Part shown: one piece after another, positions 26,781-38,153 of the stretch
Layout: the number at the start of each line of letters is the position of its first letter
How positions within the stretch are numbered: the stretch's first letter is position 1
Assembly (NCBI RefSeq): GCF_000725385.1
Contig: NZ_CP008884.1
Location: 3,286,001 to 3,350,000, forward strand
Source: Dyella japonica A8
GTDB taxonomy: Bacteria > Pseudomonadota > Gammaproteobacteria > Xanthomonadales > Rhodanobacteraceae
Length of the DNA: 64,000 nt
Direction of reading: 5' to 3'
The notes under the pieces: generated by a model
Databases searched by the model: none
What the model saw: only the letters and a program-made list of their open reading frames with translations
What the model was told of the DNA's origin: nothing
Program-made: the position numbers and the translations under genes

Positions 26781-27443
26781 TCAACGGAAATGCCGCAGGC
26801 GGTAGATGGTGTAGCCCAGCCCCACGACGCCGGTCAGTGCCGCTGGCACCAGCAGGACGCGCTCCTGCACGGCATGAAAACCCACGGCCCCCGCCGCCGC
26901 ACCGGCGATGAAGCAGGTCGCCACAAGCAGGCAGACATGGATACGCAGCATGTCGACCTGGAGTCCGCGCAGGCGCTGGCCAAGGTAGATACCCAGGTCG
27001 GTGAAGATGCCCGACAGGTGCGTCGTGCGGAGCGTGGCACCGCTATACGTGCTGACCATGGCGTTCTGCAGGCCGCAGGCCATGGAAGCCAGATAGAGCC
27101 CCAGGTCGCTTTGCCCATGGATCAGCGGCGTCGCCGCGAACAACAGCGCCGACTCCATCATCAACACCACGCCGTAGCGACGCCCCAGCTGGAGCGTGCG
27201 CTGCTGCACGATGAACCCGCTGAGCATGGCACCCAGCAGGAACGCGCCGATGACAAACCCCCAATGCAGGATTTCCGCCGCGTCGAGCTGGCCGAGCGCA
27301 ATGCCCAACTCGGTGCTCGTGCCGGTGAGGTGCGTGATCGGCTGGTGCCGGAAGCACAGGTAACCCACCGTATTGATGCTGCCCGCCACGAGCGCGAGCA
27401 GGCCACCGCCCACCCAGGCCCAGCGTGGCAACTGGCGCAGCAT
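26781..27443 (-). CDS. DUF1275 family membrane protein (YoaK-like)
   Basis: A 220-residue protein with about six hydrophobic helices and the DUF1275 features GSINTVGYLCF, ITHLTGTSTELG and LQNAMVSTYSGATLRTTHLSG. The paired T-H-L-T-G and T-H-L-S-G segments are an internal duplication that marks this family. Function is unknown; a small-molecule transporter has been suggested for the fold but not shown. It ends opposite the diguanylate cyclase and starts seven bases after the lolA stop, on the same strand, so it may be read from the lolA transcript. Confidence 0.88.
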   Translation of the reverse strand: MLRQLPRWAWVGGGLLALVAGSINTVGYLCFRHQPITHLTGTSTELGIALGQLDAAEILHWGFVIGAFLLGAMLSGFIVQQRTLQLGRRYGVVLMMESALLFAATPLIHGQSDLGLYLASMACGLQNAMVSTYSGATLRTTHLSGIFTDLGIYLGQRLRGLQVDMLRIHVCLLVATCFIAGAAAGAVGFHAVQERVLLVPAALTGVVGLGYTIYRLRHFR

Positions 27444-27450
27444 CGCCGGA

Positions 27451-28110
27451 TCAGTTCTTGATGGGCTGGGTCTGGATCACCGGCGCGTCACCGATAACGT
27501 CGGTGCCCGGCGGCGGTACGAAGTTGAAGGTCTCCGGCGCAATCGGCACATTGCGCTGCCAGCTCGAAAAACGGATATCCGTGACGGCACCCAGCTGGTC
27601 ACGGAAAATCATGCGCGACAGGCCGCTGGCATCGAACCCGAGGTCGGCGTAATCGAACTGTGGATCCTTGGCCTTGGACGTCAGGCGCAGCCAGCTCAGG
27701 CCGTCATGATCGCCCTGCTCCGCGACGTTGAAGTCCTTGTCCATCTGCTTCACGTCGGTAAGCACGGTCAGTGGACTGTGGGACTCTTCGGAGCTCTGGA
27801 TGCGCACGGTGACCTGCTCCAGATCCGGATCGTACAGCCACACGCGGCTGCCATCGGCGACGATGGTCTGCTTGGAGGGCGCCAGCGTTTCCCAGCGGAA
27901 CTGGCGCGGCGCCTCCAGCGCCAGCGTGCCGTTGCTGGGCTTGCCGGCGTTGCCATTGGCATCCTTCAGGGTTTGCGAGAACTTGCCGGTGAGCGAGTGC
28001 AGGCCGGTGGTGAAGGCGTCCAGTTTCGTCCGCGCAGGACCGGCGGCCATGGCGAGGCTGCTGATGGAGAGCGCGGCGGTGGCTGCAGCCAGGAGAAGCA
28101 AGCGTTTCAT
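27451..28110 (-). CDS. lolA: Outer-membrane lipoprotein carrier LolA
   Basis: A 219-residue periplasmic chaperone that carries lipoproteins from LolCDE to LolB. The signal peptide covers residues 1-22. Then come TTGLHSLTGKFSQTLKDANG, LALEAPRQFRWET, and SRVWLYDPDLEQVTVR, the standard LolA landmarks, with a C-terminal beta segment DIRFSSWQRN. AAGG precedes the ATG. It sits next to ftsK as in E. coli and Xanthomonas. A paired REP element separates it from the ftsK stop, so the two may be transcribed apart. Confidence 0.95.
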   Translation of the reverse strand: MKRLLLLAAATAALSISSLAMAAGPARTKLDAFTTGLHSLTGKFSQTLKDANGNAGKPSNGTLALEAPRQFRWETLAPSKQTIVADGSRVWLYDPDLEQVTVRIQSSEESHSPLTVLTDVKQMDKDFNVAEQGDHDGLSWLRLTSKAKDPQFDYADLGFDASGLSRMIFRDQLGAVTDIRFSSWQRNVPIAPETFNFVPPPGTDVIGDAPVIQTQPIKN

Positions 28111-28184
28111 AAATGCCTTGTGGATGAGGCGGCAATGTGGATTGTCGGGCGTAGAAGCTTAACGCTGAGAGGGGTTTCCCTCAT

Positions 28185-28281
28185 CGTCATTCCTGCGAAG
28201 GCAGGAATCCAGTGTCTTTGCTCGGCGCAAGCCAAGGTCAAAGCGTAAAGGCACTGGATTCCTGCCTTCGCAGGAATGACG
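28185..28281. repeat. Perfect paired inverted REP element (REPIN type)
   Basis: Two 30-base arms (28185-28214 and 28252-28281) are exact reverse complements around a 37-base centre. Each arm contains the palindrome ATTCCTGCGAAGGCAGGAAT. It lies between the ftsK stop and lolA start and could act as a transcript-stabilising or attenuating hairpin. Confidence 0.9.
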
Positions 28282-28292
28282 AGCAAAACCCG

Positions 28293-30617
28293 TCAATTCT
28301 TCGGCGGCGGCGGCGCCAGCACCTCGCGATTGCCATTGTGCTGCGGCGCGCTGACCACGCCATCCTGCTCCATCTGTTCGATCAGGCGGGCGGCGCGGTT
28401 GTAGCCGATGCGCAGGTGGCGCTGCACGCCGGAGATGGAGGCGCGACGCGTCTCGGTGACGATGCGCACCGCCTTGTCGTACAGCTGCGCGTCGGCGTCG
28501 CCACCCTCCTCGCCATCCTGCGGCAGGCCGGAGTCGTTGATGAACTTGCCGTCGCCGGTCGCCTGCACTTCCTCCAGCACGCCCTCGATGTACTGCGGCG
28601 CACCCTGCGCCTTCAGCCAGTTCACCACGCCATGCACCTCGTGGTCGTCCACGAACGCGCCATGCACGCGCTCCGGCGTAGCGGTACCCGGCGGCAGGTA
28701 CAGCATGTCGCCGTGACCCAGCAGCGCCTCGGCACCAGACTGGTCGAGGATGGTGCGCGAGTCGATCTTGCTCGACACCTGGAAGGCGATGCGGGTGGGG
28801 ATATTGGCCTTGATCAGGCCGGTGATCACGTCCACCGACGGGCGCTGCGTCGCCAGCACCAGGTGCACACCGGCTGCGCGGGCCTTCTGCGCGAGGCGGG
28901 CGATCAGCTCTTCGACCTTCTTGCCGACGATCATCATCATGTCGGCGAACTCGTCGATGATGATCACGATGTACGGCAGCGGCTCCAGCGGCTCGGCCGC
29001 CAGGTTCGGCATCTCGGGGTTCGGGCGGAACAGCGGATCCAGCAGCGGCTGGCCGGCGTTCTCGGCGTCCTTCACCTTCTTGTTGAAGCCCGCCAGATTA
29101 CGCACGCCCACGGCCGCCATGAGCTTGTAGCGGCGCTCCATCTCGGCCACGCACCAGCGCAGCGCGTTGGCGGCCTCCTTCATGTCGGTCACGACCGGCG
29201 CGAGCAGGTGCGGGATGCCTTCGTAGACCGAAAGCTCCAGCATCTTCGGGTCGATCATGATCATGCGCACGTCCTTGGCGCTGGCCTTGTACAGCAGGCT
29301 CAGCACCATGGCGTTCACGGCAACGGACTTACCCGAACCGGTGGTACCGGCCACCAGCAGGTGCGGCATCTTCGCCAGGTCGGCCACCACCGGGCGGCCG
29401 GCAATGTCCTTGCCCAGTGCCAGCGCCAGCGGCGACTTCATGGCGTCGTAGCGGTCCGAACGCAGGATCTCGGACAGATACACGATCTGCTTCTTGGCGT
29501 TGGGGATTTCCAGGCCGATGACGTTCTTGCCCGGGATCACATCCACCACACGCACGCTGACCACCGAAAGGCCGCGCGCAATGTCCTTGTCCAGGCTGGA
29601 CACCTGCGAACCACGCACCCCAGCGGCAGGCTCCAGCTCGAAGCGCGTGATGACCGGGCCCGGATAGACGCCGACCACCTTGGCCTCGATGCGGAAATCC
29701 TTAAGCTTCAGCTCAACCTGGCGAGACAGCACTTCCAGCGTTTCTTCCGAGTAGCCCGGCCCCTGCTCCGGCGCCTCGTCCAGCAGCGACAGCGGCGGCA
29801 GTTCGCCCGGCGCAGCGGCGCCGGTGAAAAGCGGAATCTGGGTTTCCAGCTTCGCGCGCTCGCTCTTCACCACCGGCGCAGGCGCGGTTTCGATGCGCAC
29901 GGGCTCGCGCTTGGCCTGTTTGACGGCCTCGGTCTTTTTGACCACCTCGCGCTCGGCACGGGCCTGGCGGGCAGCCAGCACCTCCGGCGCCTCACGCAGC
30001 TTGCCGCCAAACCAGCCGGCAACCTTCAACACGCCTTGACCGGTGATATCAGCCACCTTGAACCACGACAGGCCGGTGGCCAGGGTGACCGCAATCAGGA
30101 ACAGCGCCAGCAGCAGCAACGATGCCCCGCCGCCCAGTGCATGCGTCAACCCGCGACCGACCCACATGCCGATGATGCCGCCCACACCCTGCGGCAGGAT
30201 GGGCTCATCGATGTTGAGATAAAGCAGCGCCGGCAAGGTGATGAAAAAGAACACCGAACCGATCAGCCGCAGCGACGGCTCCCACGGCTGCACGGTGCGC
30301 TCGCCGCGATGGCGCAGCACCTGCACGCCCAGGAACAGCAGCAACAGCGGGAAGAAATAAGAAACCAGACCAAAGATGTAGCGCAGCACGTTGGCGATGT
30401 TGGCGCCGACCTCACCGCCGAAATTGCGGGCATGCTCGACCGTGCCGGCATGGCCCCAGCTGGGGTCCTGATCGTTGTAGCTGAACAGGCAGACCAGCAA
30501 GTAGAGGGCCAGGGGCAACAGCAGCAGTGCGCCGGCCTCGCGCAGGCGGCGCTTCAGCTCTTCGCTGAGACCTTCGCGCTCTTTCTTGTCCTTCTTGACG
30601 TTCGCGGTACGCGGCAC
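28293..30617 (-). CDS. ftsK: DNA translocase FtsK
   Basis: 774 residues with the full FtsK layout: four N-terminal membrane helices (about 28-50, 75-97, 113-135 and 160-180), a short linker, the alpha/beta motor with Walker A GTTGSGKS (Lys about 430) and Walker [12 protein letters not shown], and the C-terminal gamma winged helix ([20 protein letters not shown]) that reads KOPS. It is shorter than E. coli FtsK because the Pro/Gln linker is reduced to about 120 residues. It couples septation to chromosome-dimer resolution by XerCD at dif. Translation begins at a GTG with AAGGAT upstream. Confidence 0.97.
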   Translation of the reverse strand: MPRTANVKKDKKEREGLSEELKRRLREAGALLLLPLALYLLVCLFSYNDQDPSWGHAGTVEHARNFGGEVGANIANVLRYIFGLVSYFFPLLLLFLGVQVLRHRGERTVQPWEPSLRLIGSVFFFITLPALLYLNIDEPILPQGVGGIIGMWVGRGLTHALGGGASLLLLALFLIAVTLATGLSWFKVADITGQGVLKVAGWFGGKLREAPEVLAARQARAEREVVKKTEAVKQAKREPVRIETAPAPVVKSERAKLETQIPLFTGAAAPGELPPLSLLDEAPEQGPGYSEETLEVLSRQVELKLKDFRIEAKVVGVYPGPVITRFELEPAAGVRGSQVSSLDKDIARGLSVVSVRVVDVIPGKNVIGLEIPNAKKQIVYLSEILRSDRYDAMKSPLALALGKDIAGRPVVADLAKMPHLLVAGTTGSGKSVAVNAMVLSLLYKASAKDVRMIMIDPKMLELSVYEGIPHLLAPVVTDMKEAANALRWCVAEMERRYKLMAAVGVRNLAGFNKKVKDAENAGQPLLDPLFRPNPEMPNLAAEPLEPLPYIVIIIDEFADMMMIVGKKVEELIARLAQKARAAGVHLVLATQRPSVDVITGLIKANIPTRIAFQVSSKIDSRTILDQSGAEALLGHGDMLYLPPGTATPERVHGAFVDDHEVHGVVNWLKAQGAPQYIEGVLEEVQATGDGKFINDSGLPQDGEEGGDADAQLYDKAVRIVTETRRASISGVQRHLRIGYNRAARLIEQMEQDGVVSAPQHNGNREVLAPPPPKN

Positions 30618-30646
30618 GTGATCCTTATCCTGTCTTCAAGCATGAG

Positions 30647-30670
30647 TCCGGCCGCCAAGCGGCGGCCGGA
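30647..30670. promoter_or_regulatory. ftsK: Perfect 10-bp palindrome in the ftsK leader
   Basis: TCCGGCCGCC and GGCGGCCGGA flank the loop AAGC. The dyad is 30 bases upstream of the ftsK GTG and just downstream of the candidate -10 box. It could be an operator or a 5' hairpin that controls ftsK translation. It does not match a LexA box. Confidence 0.5.
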
Positions 30671-30672
30671 CA

Positions 30673-30700
30673 GTACTACATCCGCCAAGGCGGCAGGCAA
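30673..30700 (-). promoter_or_regulatory. ftsK: Candidate ftsK promoter
   Basis: On the reverse strand, TTGCCT (30695-30700) and TAGTAC (30673-30678) are separated by 16 bases, a reasonable sigma-70 pair. The start point would fall in the palindrome at 30647-30670. Confidence 0.35.
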
Positions 30701-32367
<1,667 letters not shown>

Positions 32368-32486
32368 TGGCCTCTGGGCGCGCCGTGAACTTCATTCGGG
32401 CGCGCCCAAAGTTTTTTGATCGTCATTCCGGCGCACCCCAAGAAGGGCGCAAGGGTGAAGATTTACGGTGCCTACTTGAGACTGAC

Positions 32487-33629
32487 GTGATCGAAGCCCG
32501 CTTCCACGACAGCATCGAGCGCATCCCTGCCGCGGCATGGGATGCGCTTCGCCCCGACGACAACCCTTTTGTCTCGCACGCCTTCCTGGCACTGCTGGAG
32601 CGCACCGGCTGCGTCCGCCCCGACGGGGGCTGGCAAGCGCACCATCTCGGCCTTTACGAAGACGGCGAACTGATCGCCGCCGCGCCGCTGTATCTCAAAG
32701 GCAACTCGCATGGCGAGTTCGTGTTCGACTGGAGCTGGGCCAGCGCCTGGGAGCGCGCGGGTGGCGACTACTATCCCAAGCTGCTCAATGCCGTGCCCTA
32801 CTCGCCCGTGCCCGGTCCGCGCCTGCTCGCGGGCCGCGGTGCACGCACCGCCGAACGACAGCAGGCACTGACGAGCGCCATGCGCCATTTCGCCGAGCGC
32901 ATGAACCTCTCGTCCGTGCACGCCAATTTTCTGCGCGACGACGAACTGGCCGCTTTCGATGGGCCCTGGATCAACCGCTCCGACGTGCAGTTTCACTGGC
33001 ACAACCGGGGTTACGCGGACTTTGCCGGTTTCCTCGGTGCACTCAACCACAAGAAGCGGAAGAACATCCGCCAGGAACGCGCACACGTGGCGCAGGCGGG
33101 GCTATCCATCGAGATGCGCGGCGGCGGCACGCTCGGCGCCGATGAATGGCGGCAGATCCACACACTCTATGAAGCCACTTTCGACGCCAAGGGCAACCAC
33201 GCCGCGCTGACGCGCCCCATGTTCCAGGGCATGGGCGACACGCTGGGCGACAGCGTGCAGGTGGCGCTTGCCCGCCACGGGGAACACATCGTCGCCATGG
33301 CCCTGTTCCTGCAAAGCAGCGACACCTTGTACGGTCGCTACTGGGGTGCCGAGCTCGACGTACCGGGCCTGCACTTCGAGCTGTGTTATTACCAGGGCAT
33401 CGAGCATGCGATTCGCCATGGCCTGCAGCGCTTCGAGCCCGGCGCCCAGGGCGAGCACAAGCTCGCGCGCGGCTTTCTTCCGGTGCGAACCCATTCACGG
33501 CACTATCTGGTCAATCGCAGCTTCCGCGACGCCGTGCAGCAGGCGATGTTGCGCGAGGCCGAAGCCATGGACGAGTACGCCCGGGAGCTGCTGCAACACA
33601 GCCCCTACGCGCACGCCCCGGGGACCTGA
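32487..33629 (+). CDS. FemAB-like / GNAT-fold protein (DUF482, PF04339 type)
   Basis: About 380 residues. The features DNPFVSHAFLALLERTGCV, EFVFDWSWASAWERAGGDYYPKL, HWHNRGYADFAGFLGALNHK and the tail EPGAQGEHKLARGFLPV match the peptidoglycan-related FemAB-like family (DUF482), which has a GNAT fold. Its substrate is not established. I place the start at the GTG at 32487 (VIEARFHDSI), where the conserved part begins; an in-frame extension to 32367 overlaps a degenerate REP-like sequence and is unlikely. It sits between trxB and aat, an arrangement that I recall from Xanthomonas relatives. Confidence 0.85.
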   Translation: MIEARFHDSIERIPAAAWDALRPDDNPFVSHAFLALLERTGCVRPDGGWQAHHLGLYEDGELIAAAPLYLKGNSHGEFVFDWSWASAWERAGGDYYPKLLNAVPYSPVPGPRLLAGRGARTAERQQALTSAMRHFAERMNLSSVHANFLRDDELAAFDGPWINRSDVQFHWHNRGYADFAGFLGALNHKKRKNIRQERAHVAQAGLSIEMRGGGTLGADEWRQIHTLYEATFDAKGNHAALTRPMFQGMGDTLGDSVQVALARHGEHIVAMALFLQSSDTLYGRYWGAELDVPGLHFELCYYQGIEHAIRHGLQRFEPGAQGEHKLARGFLPVRTHSRHYLVNRSFRDAVQQAMLREAEAMDEYARELLQHSPYAHAPGT

Positions 33630-33865
33630 CGCCTAGCCGATGGCATGCCGGCCACCTTGCCGTCGCCATCCAGCCCCACGCCAAACGGCAGGTTGCTACC
33701 GGTCGACGACGCCATTGCCACGGGCGCGACCCGCTTTATCCGCCACAAGCAACGACGACGCATGCCGGACCTTTGGGCCGGTGACGGTGGGGCATGCTAA
33801 CCACAGGGCCATGCCGGTAGCATGTACCGGTCCTCCCGGATTCACCCGACCTCTGCCCGACGCCC

Positions 33866-34600
33866 ATGATCCGACTGCCCCTGCTCGACGCGACCAGGCC
33901 GGAACACTTTCCTGATCCGCGCAAGGCGCTGAACGATCCGAACGGCCTATTGGCCTTCGGCGGGGATCTGTCGCCCAAGCGTCTGCTGGCGGCCTACGCG
34001 CAGGGCATCTTTCCATGGTTCAACGAGGATGAGCCGCTGCTGTGGTGGTCGCCCGATCCACGTTGCGTGTTCCACACCCGCGCGCTCGTACCCAACCGGA
34101 GCTTGCGCCGCCGCCTGGCACAGGTGGACTGGCGCATCACCATCGACCACGCCTTCCGCGATGTCGTGGAGGCGTGCGCGGCGCCACGCCCCGGCCAGAG
34201 CGGCACCTGGATCGTGCCCGCGATGGTCTCGGCCTACGAGCAACTCCACGCGCTGGGCCATGCGCACAGCGTCGAAGTGTGGGAACACGACCGGCTCGTC
34301 GGCGGCATTTACGGCATCGCGGTGGGACGCCTGTTCTGTGGCGAATCCATGTTCAGCCGTGAAAGCGGCGGCTCCCGCGTCGCCTTGATGGCACTCGCCA
34401 GGCTGCTGCGATGCTGGGATTTCCCCTGGATCGACGCGCAGGTCACCAACGCGCACTTGCTGCAGCTGGGCGCCGTCGAATACCCGCGCACCGAATTCCT
34501 GCGCACCATCGCCCAGCTCGCCCGGCTGCCGGGGCAACCCGGCAACTGGGCTCGCTTTACATCGCTGGCGCAACTGGTGGATCAAGCGGCCGCCGACTGA
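33866..34600 (+). CDS. aat: Leucyl/phenylalanyl-tRNA--protein transferase
   Basis: A 244-residue enzyme that adds Leu or Phe to proteins beginning with Arg or Lys, marking them for ClpAP by the N-degron route. Family landmarks are present: GLLAFGGDLSPKRLLAAYAQ, GIFPWFNEDEPLLWWSPDPR, GESMFSRESGGSRVAL and IDAQVTNAHLLQLGA. The length is normal. Its last 19 bases overlap the end of the convergent cysteine hydrolase gene at 34582. The clpA and infA genes that often follow aat in relatives are not here. Confidence 0.96.
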   Translation: MIRLPLLDATRPEHFPDPRKALNDPNGLLAFGGDLSPKRLLAAYAQGIFPWFNEDEPLLWWSPDPRCVFHTRALVPNRSLRRRLAQVDWRITIDHAFRDVVEACAAPRPGQSGTWIVPAMVSAYEQLHALGHAHSVEVWEHDRLVGGIYGIAVGRLFCGESMFSRESGGSRVALMALARLLRCWDFPWIDAQVTNAHLLQLGAVEYPRTEFLRTIAQLARLPGQPGNWARFTSLAQLVDQAAAD

Positions 34601-35220
34601 CGGGCCTGCGCGCGGCGATAGGAATCCAGAATGTTGTCGCGCACGGGCTTCTCGCCCGAGGCCAGCGAGTGCAACCATTCCTCCGTGCTCAACACCGCCG
34701 CGAAACGCGACTGCTGCACCACACTGTAGACACGATGGATTTCCTCGGCGCTGGCATAGCCCGCGCGATTGGCATAGGACACCGCCCCGGATGCATCGTG
34801 GACGAATTCAACGTCCATCCCGCGATCGAAGGCATGCTTGATGGTGGTGTCGTCGCAGTTATGCGTCATGTAACCGACCACGGTCACCGTATCGATGCCG
34901 TGCTGCTCCAGCCACTCGCCCAGGGCCGTGCCACTGAACGCACTGGGCAGCGGTTTGTGGAACAAGGCATCGCGGTGACGGCGGCCGATCTCGGCATGCA
35001 ACTGCCAGCCGTCGCTGCCCACGGCAAACGCCGGCGCATCGGCGGGCGAGTCCTGCTGGATCACCACCACCGGAACACCGGCCGCCGTGGCGGCATCCAT
35101 GATGCGGGCAATGTGCGCCAGCGACTGCGAGGAAGGCGGGTATTCGATCTGCAGATTGCCCGTGAAGTATTCATTCTGGACATCGACCACGATGACGGCG
35201 CGGCGCGGCTGGGTGGACAT
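34582..35220 (-). CDS. Isochorismatase-family cysteine hydrolase
   Basis: A 212-residue hydrolase with the complete catalytic triad of the family: Asp13 in VVDVQNEY, Lys89 in LFHKPLPSAFSG and Cys122 in THNCDD. The short spacing and the MTHNCDDTTIKHAFDRG segment place it with nicotinamidase/isochorismatase-like amidases. AGGGAG precedes the ATG at 35220. It is divergent from a GlxA-type regulator with 113 bases between them, a very common pairing in which the regulator controls the hydrolase. The physiological substrate is unknown. It is only distantly similar to the YcaC-like protein at 5392. Confidence 0.9.
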   Translation of the reverse strand: MSTQPRRAVIVVDVQNEYFTGNLQIEYPPSSQSLAHIARIMDAATAAGVPVVVIQQDSPADAPAFAVGSDGWQLHAEIGRRHRDALFHKPLPSAFSGTALGEWLEQHGIDTVTVVGYMTHNCDDTTIKHAFDRGMDVEFVHDASGAVSYANRAGYASAEEIHRVYSVVQQSRFAAVLSTEEWLHSLASGEKPVRDNILDSYRRAQARQSAAA

Positions 35221-35333
35221 GGCACAACTCCCTGTTGCGTTGAAGGATGTGTCCATGGTGCGCCCGAAGCCACTGGCCAACGAGTGGCCCGAAGGACAAT
35301 AATCGATGGTATCGGGCCAACGGAAACCCAGCC

Positions 35334-36293
35334 ATGAGTGCGATACGCATCGCTGTCGTCGCCTTCGAGGGCATCCTGCCCTTTCACCTCGCGGTCCCTT
35401 GCGGGGTATTCCAGTCGCCGACCCCGGAGGGAAAGTCGCCGTTCCGCCTACGCGTGTGCTCCGCGGAAGGCCGGCAGCTCCACAGCGCCTCAGGCTTCAC
35501 CATCGGCACGCCCTATGGGCTGGACGAACTGGGACGGTCGGACATCATCATCGTGCCCTCCTGGCGCGATCCGGACGAAACGCCGCCGACCGAACTGCTG
35601 GCGCAACTGCGAAGGGCGGCGGCACGCGGCAAGCGCATCGTCGGCCTTTGCCTTGGCGCCTACGTGCTCGCCCATGCCGGCCTGCTCGATGGCCGGCGTG
35701 CGACCACCCACTGGGCCTGGGCTGAAGCCTTGGTGCATCGCTTTCCCGACATCACCGTGGACGCCGACGTGCTGTACGTGGACGAAGGCCAGGTCGTGAC
35801 TTCCGCTGGCGCGGCGGCGGGCATCGATTGCTGCCTGCACATCGTCCGCCAGATGCTGGGTGCCGAGGCGGCCAATCGGGTGGCGCGACGCATGGTGGTT
35901 CCGCCGGTGCGCGGCGGCGGGCAGGCACAGTTCATCGAGAGGCCCCTGCCCGACGCACCCGGCGACCATCGCATGGCCCGCCTGCTCGAACACGTGCAGC
36001 GGCACCTGCAGGAAGAACACGACCTCGACACCATCGCCGAAAAGGCCGCCATGAGCCGGCGCAGCTTCACCCGTCATTTCCGCCAGCTGACCGGCGGCAG
36101 CTTCGGCGACTGGCTGCTCGCGCAACGCCTTGCCGAAGCGCAGCGGTTGCTGGAAACCACGCGGTTGCCGCTGGAGCGCATTGCGGCCGATATCGGACTG
36201 GGTTCGCCGGTGACGCTGCGCCAGCAGTTCCAGCGCGCCTACCGCACATCGCCAGCCAACTATCGGCGCACGTTTTGCGCCATGCGCGAATGA
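35334..36293 (+). CDS. GlxA-type AraC family regulator (DJ-1/PfpI domain plus HTH)
   Basis: A 319-residue regulator. The N-terminal half is a DJ-1/PfpI-like domain with the elbow GLCLGAYVLAHAGLLDGR (Cys present). The C-terminal third has two AraC helix-turn-helix units (DTIAEKAAMSRRSFTRHFRQ and LERIAADIGLGSPVTLRQQF). This is the usual GlxA arrangement, in which the DJ-1 part senses a ligand and is not an enzyme. The start at 35334 is the first ATG of the conserved domain. It likely regulates the divergent hydrolase. Its stop lies seven bases from the convergent marC stop. Confidence 0.92.
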   Translation: MSAIRIAVVAFEGILPFHLAVPCGVFQSPTPEGKSPFRLRVCSAEGRQLHSASGFTIGTPYGLDELGRSDIIIVPSWRDPDETPPTELLAQLRRAAARGKRIVGLCLGAYVLAHAGLLDGRRATTHWAWAEALVHRFPDITVDADVLYVDEGQVVTSAGAAAGIDCCLHIVRQMLGAEAANRVARRMVVPPVRGGGQAQFIERPLPDAPGDHRMARLLEHVQRHLQEEHDLDTIAEKAAMSRRSFTRHFRQLTGGSFGDWLLAQRLAEAQRLLETTRLPLERIAADIGLGSPVTLRQQFQRAYRTSPANYRRTFCAMRE

Positions 36294-36299
36294 CGCGCG

Positions 36300-36971
36300 T
36301 CACACGGCAATAAAGCCCCATGCCGTCAGCAGGTCATGCACGCCATTGATGGCGAACTGCACACCGATACACACCAGCAGGAACCCCATGAGGCGTGCCA
36401 GCGCATCGATGCCGGTTTCGCCCAGGAAACGCATGATGCGCGTGGCGCCGCGCAGGCACAGCCAGAACACCAGCGCGAACAACACCGTGGTCGTCAGCGC
36501 CACCGCGTGCACCATCGGCGTGAGCCTGCCGCCGGGGATGGACGATGCCGCGCTGATGATGAAGGCAATGGTGCCCGGCCCGGTGGTGCAAGGCATGGTC
36601 AGCGGAATGAAGGACACATCCGGCAGCCTGGCGCTCGCCTCATCCCCCGCCATCTCCGCCTGCACCTCGCCCTCCTTGGCATGCGCGGGCGGGAACAACA
36701 TGCCGAAGCCGATATAGCTGACGATCAACCCACCCGCCAGGCGCAGACCAGGGATGGAAATGCCGAACCCGCTGATGACCGCATTGCCCGCGTAGAAGCA
36801 GACCAGCAACACGATAGAGACAAACATCGTCGCGCGATTGATCTGCCGGTTGCGCTCCGCGTCGGGGTAGCGCCCGGTAAGCGCCAGCAGCACCGTCGCA
36901 CTGGTCAGCGGATTGGCGATGGGCAACAGACCCAGCAAACCGAAAGCAACATAATCGAGGAAAGCGAGCAT
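36300..36971 (-). CDS. MarC family membrane protein (UPF0056/NAAT)
   Basis: A 223-residue protein with six hydrophobic helices. It has the family start FGLLGLLPIANPLTSATVLL and the central IPLTMPCTTGPGTIAFIISA motif, and a hydrophilic loop at about residues 95-120. MarC proteins were named from the mar locus but are not established drug pumps; some relatives transport amino acids. It starts about 75 bases from the stop of the ATP-grasp gene at 37047 and is convergent with the GlxA-type gene. Confidence 0.9.
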   Translation of the reverse strand: MLAFLDYVAFGLLGLLPIANPLTSATVLLALTGRYPDAERNRQINRATMFVSIVLLVCFYAGNAVISGFGISIPGLRLAGGLIVSYIGFGMLFPPAHAKEGEVQAEMAGDEASARLPDVSFIPLTMPCTTGPGTIAFIISAASSIPGGRLTPMVHAVALTTTVLFALVFWLCLRGATRIMRFLGETGIDALARLMGFLLVCIGVQFAINGVHDLLTAWGFIAV

Positions 36972-37046
36972 CGGCGTCCTCTTCCTGGGGCCTGCGCCAA
37001 GACTACCTGCTCCGGCCTTCCGCCAGACAGTGCTGACGCAGCGGCC

Positions 37047-38150
37047 TCAACGGAACAGGTGGGGCACGAAGCAGCTCGTGTTGCGGGTCACGCGATCGTC
37101 ATCCTCGCGCAGGCCGATGCCAACGGCGTTGTCGCCCACCACCCAGGAGCCCACGAGGGCATGCCGTCCGTCGAATACCGGCAGTGGCGAGAAGGCTTGG
37201 TAGATGCACGGCTCGGTAACCGGCCCTTCGGCGCTCCCTGCATCCAGCACCACGACGCCCGCGCCTTCCCTGCCCCAGTACGGCTTGCGCACCACGGCAC
37301 CCTGCAGGTCACCGCGCCGGCGACTGGCCGGCAACAGGTTCGGATGGCCCGGGAAGAACTCCCATAGCAACGGCAGGATGGCCTTGTTCGACAGCACCAT
37401 CTTCCATGCCGGCTCGAACCAGCGCAGCCGGGTCTGCGGAAGATGCTGCGCGAATGGTTCGGCCAGCATCCACTCCCATGGATAAAGCTTGAACAGCCGC
37501 TCGATGGGCGCGTTGTCCAGGTCGATGAAGTCCTTCCCCGACCAGCCGACCTGCTCCACGTCGAGCGCGGTCGCGCGGTGGCCCGCCTGCAGGCAGGTAT
37601 CGACCAGGTAGTCGCAGGTCAGGGCATCTTCCGTGCTTTCGTAGCAGGCGGCGAAGTGGACGTGCGAAGCCGGTGGCAGCGTCCGCCAGCGTTCCACCAA
37701 GGCCTCGTGGATGGAGTTGAACTGGTCGGCGTCGGGTGCCGTGTCCTGCAGCCAATACCACTGCGCCACGGACGCTTCGAACAAGGCGGTGGGCGTGTCG
37801 GCGTTGTACTCGAGCAGGCGCGGCGGCGATGCACCGTCGCAGGACAGGTCCATGCGCCCGTACAGCGCCGGCTCGCGATCCCACCAGCTGCGCTCGATCA
37901 GCGTGGCGGCGCGCTCGTCCAGCCCAAGGTCCGCATAGCGCGCGTGGCGCACCACGCGGTCGACGGCCTCCAGGCACAATGCGTGCAATTCGTTCGTAGC
38001 CGCTTCCAGCACATCGATCTGGTCCGCGTCGAAAACGTAGCAGACGTCCTCGCGCCAGTACGGCTCGCCATCGATGGTGTGGAAACGGAAGCCCTGTGCT
38101 TCCAGCCGCTGCCGCCCATCGGCGCGCGGCGTGCTCGCGATGCGCCGCAT
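37047..38150 (-). CDS. Glutathionylspermidine synthase-like ATP-grasp protein (YjfC/YgiC type)
   Basis: A 367-residue protein of the C-terminal (synthetase) domain of glutathionylspermidine synthase. Seen in order are GEPYWREDVCYVF, LLEYNADTPTALFEASVAQW, CDYLVDTCLQAGH, LYPWEWMLAEPFA, VLSNKAILPLLWEFFPGHPN, then VVRKPYWGREGAGV and IYQAFSPLPVF, which form the ATP-grasp. There is no N-terminal amidase, as in E. coli YjfC and YgiC, which have not been shown to make glutathionylspermidine. It starts three bases after the DUF1190 stop and ends a three-gene operon. An amide or peptide ligase acting on an unknown acceptor is the safest reading. Confidence 0.9.
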   Translation of the reverse strand: MRRIASTPRADGRQRLEAQGFRFHTIDGEPYWREDVCYVFDADQIDVLEAATNELHALCLEAVDRVVRHARYADLGLDERAATLIERSWWDREPALYGRMDLSCDGASPPRLLEYNADTPTALFEASVAQWYWLQDTAPDADQFNSIHEALVERWRTLPPASHVHFAACYESTEDALTCDYLVDTCLQAGHRATALDVEQVGWSGKDFIDLDNAPIERLFKLYPWEWMLAEPFAQHLPQTRLRWFEPAWKMVLSNKAILPLLWEFFPGHPNLLPASRRRGDLQGAVVRKPYWGREGAGVVVLDAGSAEGPVTEPCIYQAFSPLPVFDGRHALVGSWVVGDNAVGIGLREDDDRVTRNTSCFVPHLFR

Positions 38151-38153
38151 CGA

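Noticed and set aside
32396..32486. Additional REP element and longer N-terminus for the FemAB-like gene
   Set aside because: A degenerate REP-like sequence starts at about 32420, but the arms do not pair well; the in-frame extension to 32367 has no family similarity.
33630..33865. Small gene between the FemAB-like gene and aat
   Set aside because: All frames are short and lack a ribosome site or recognisable sequence.
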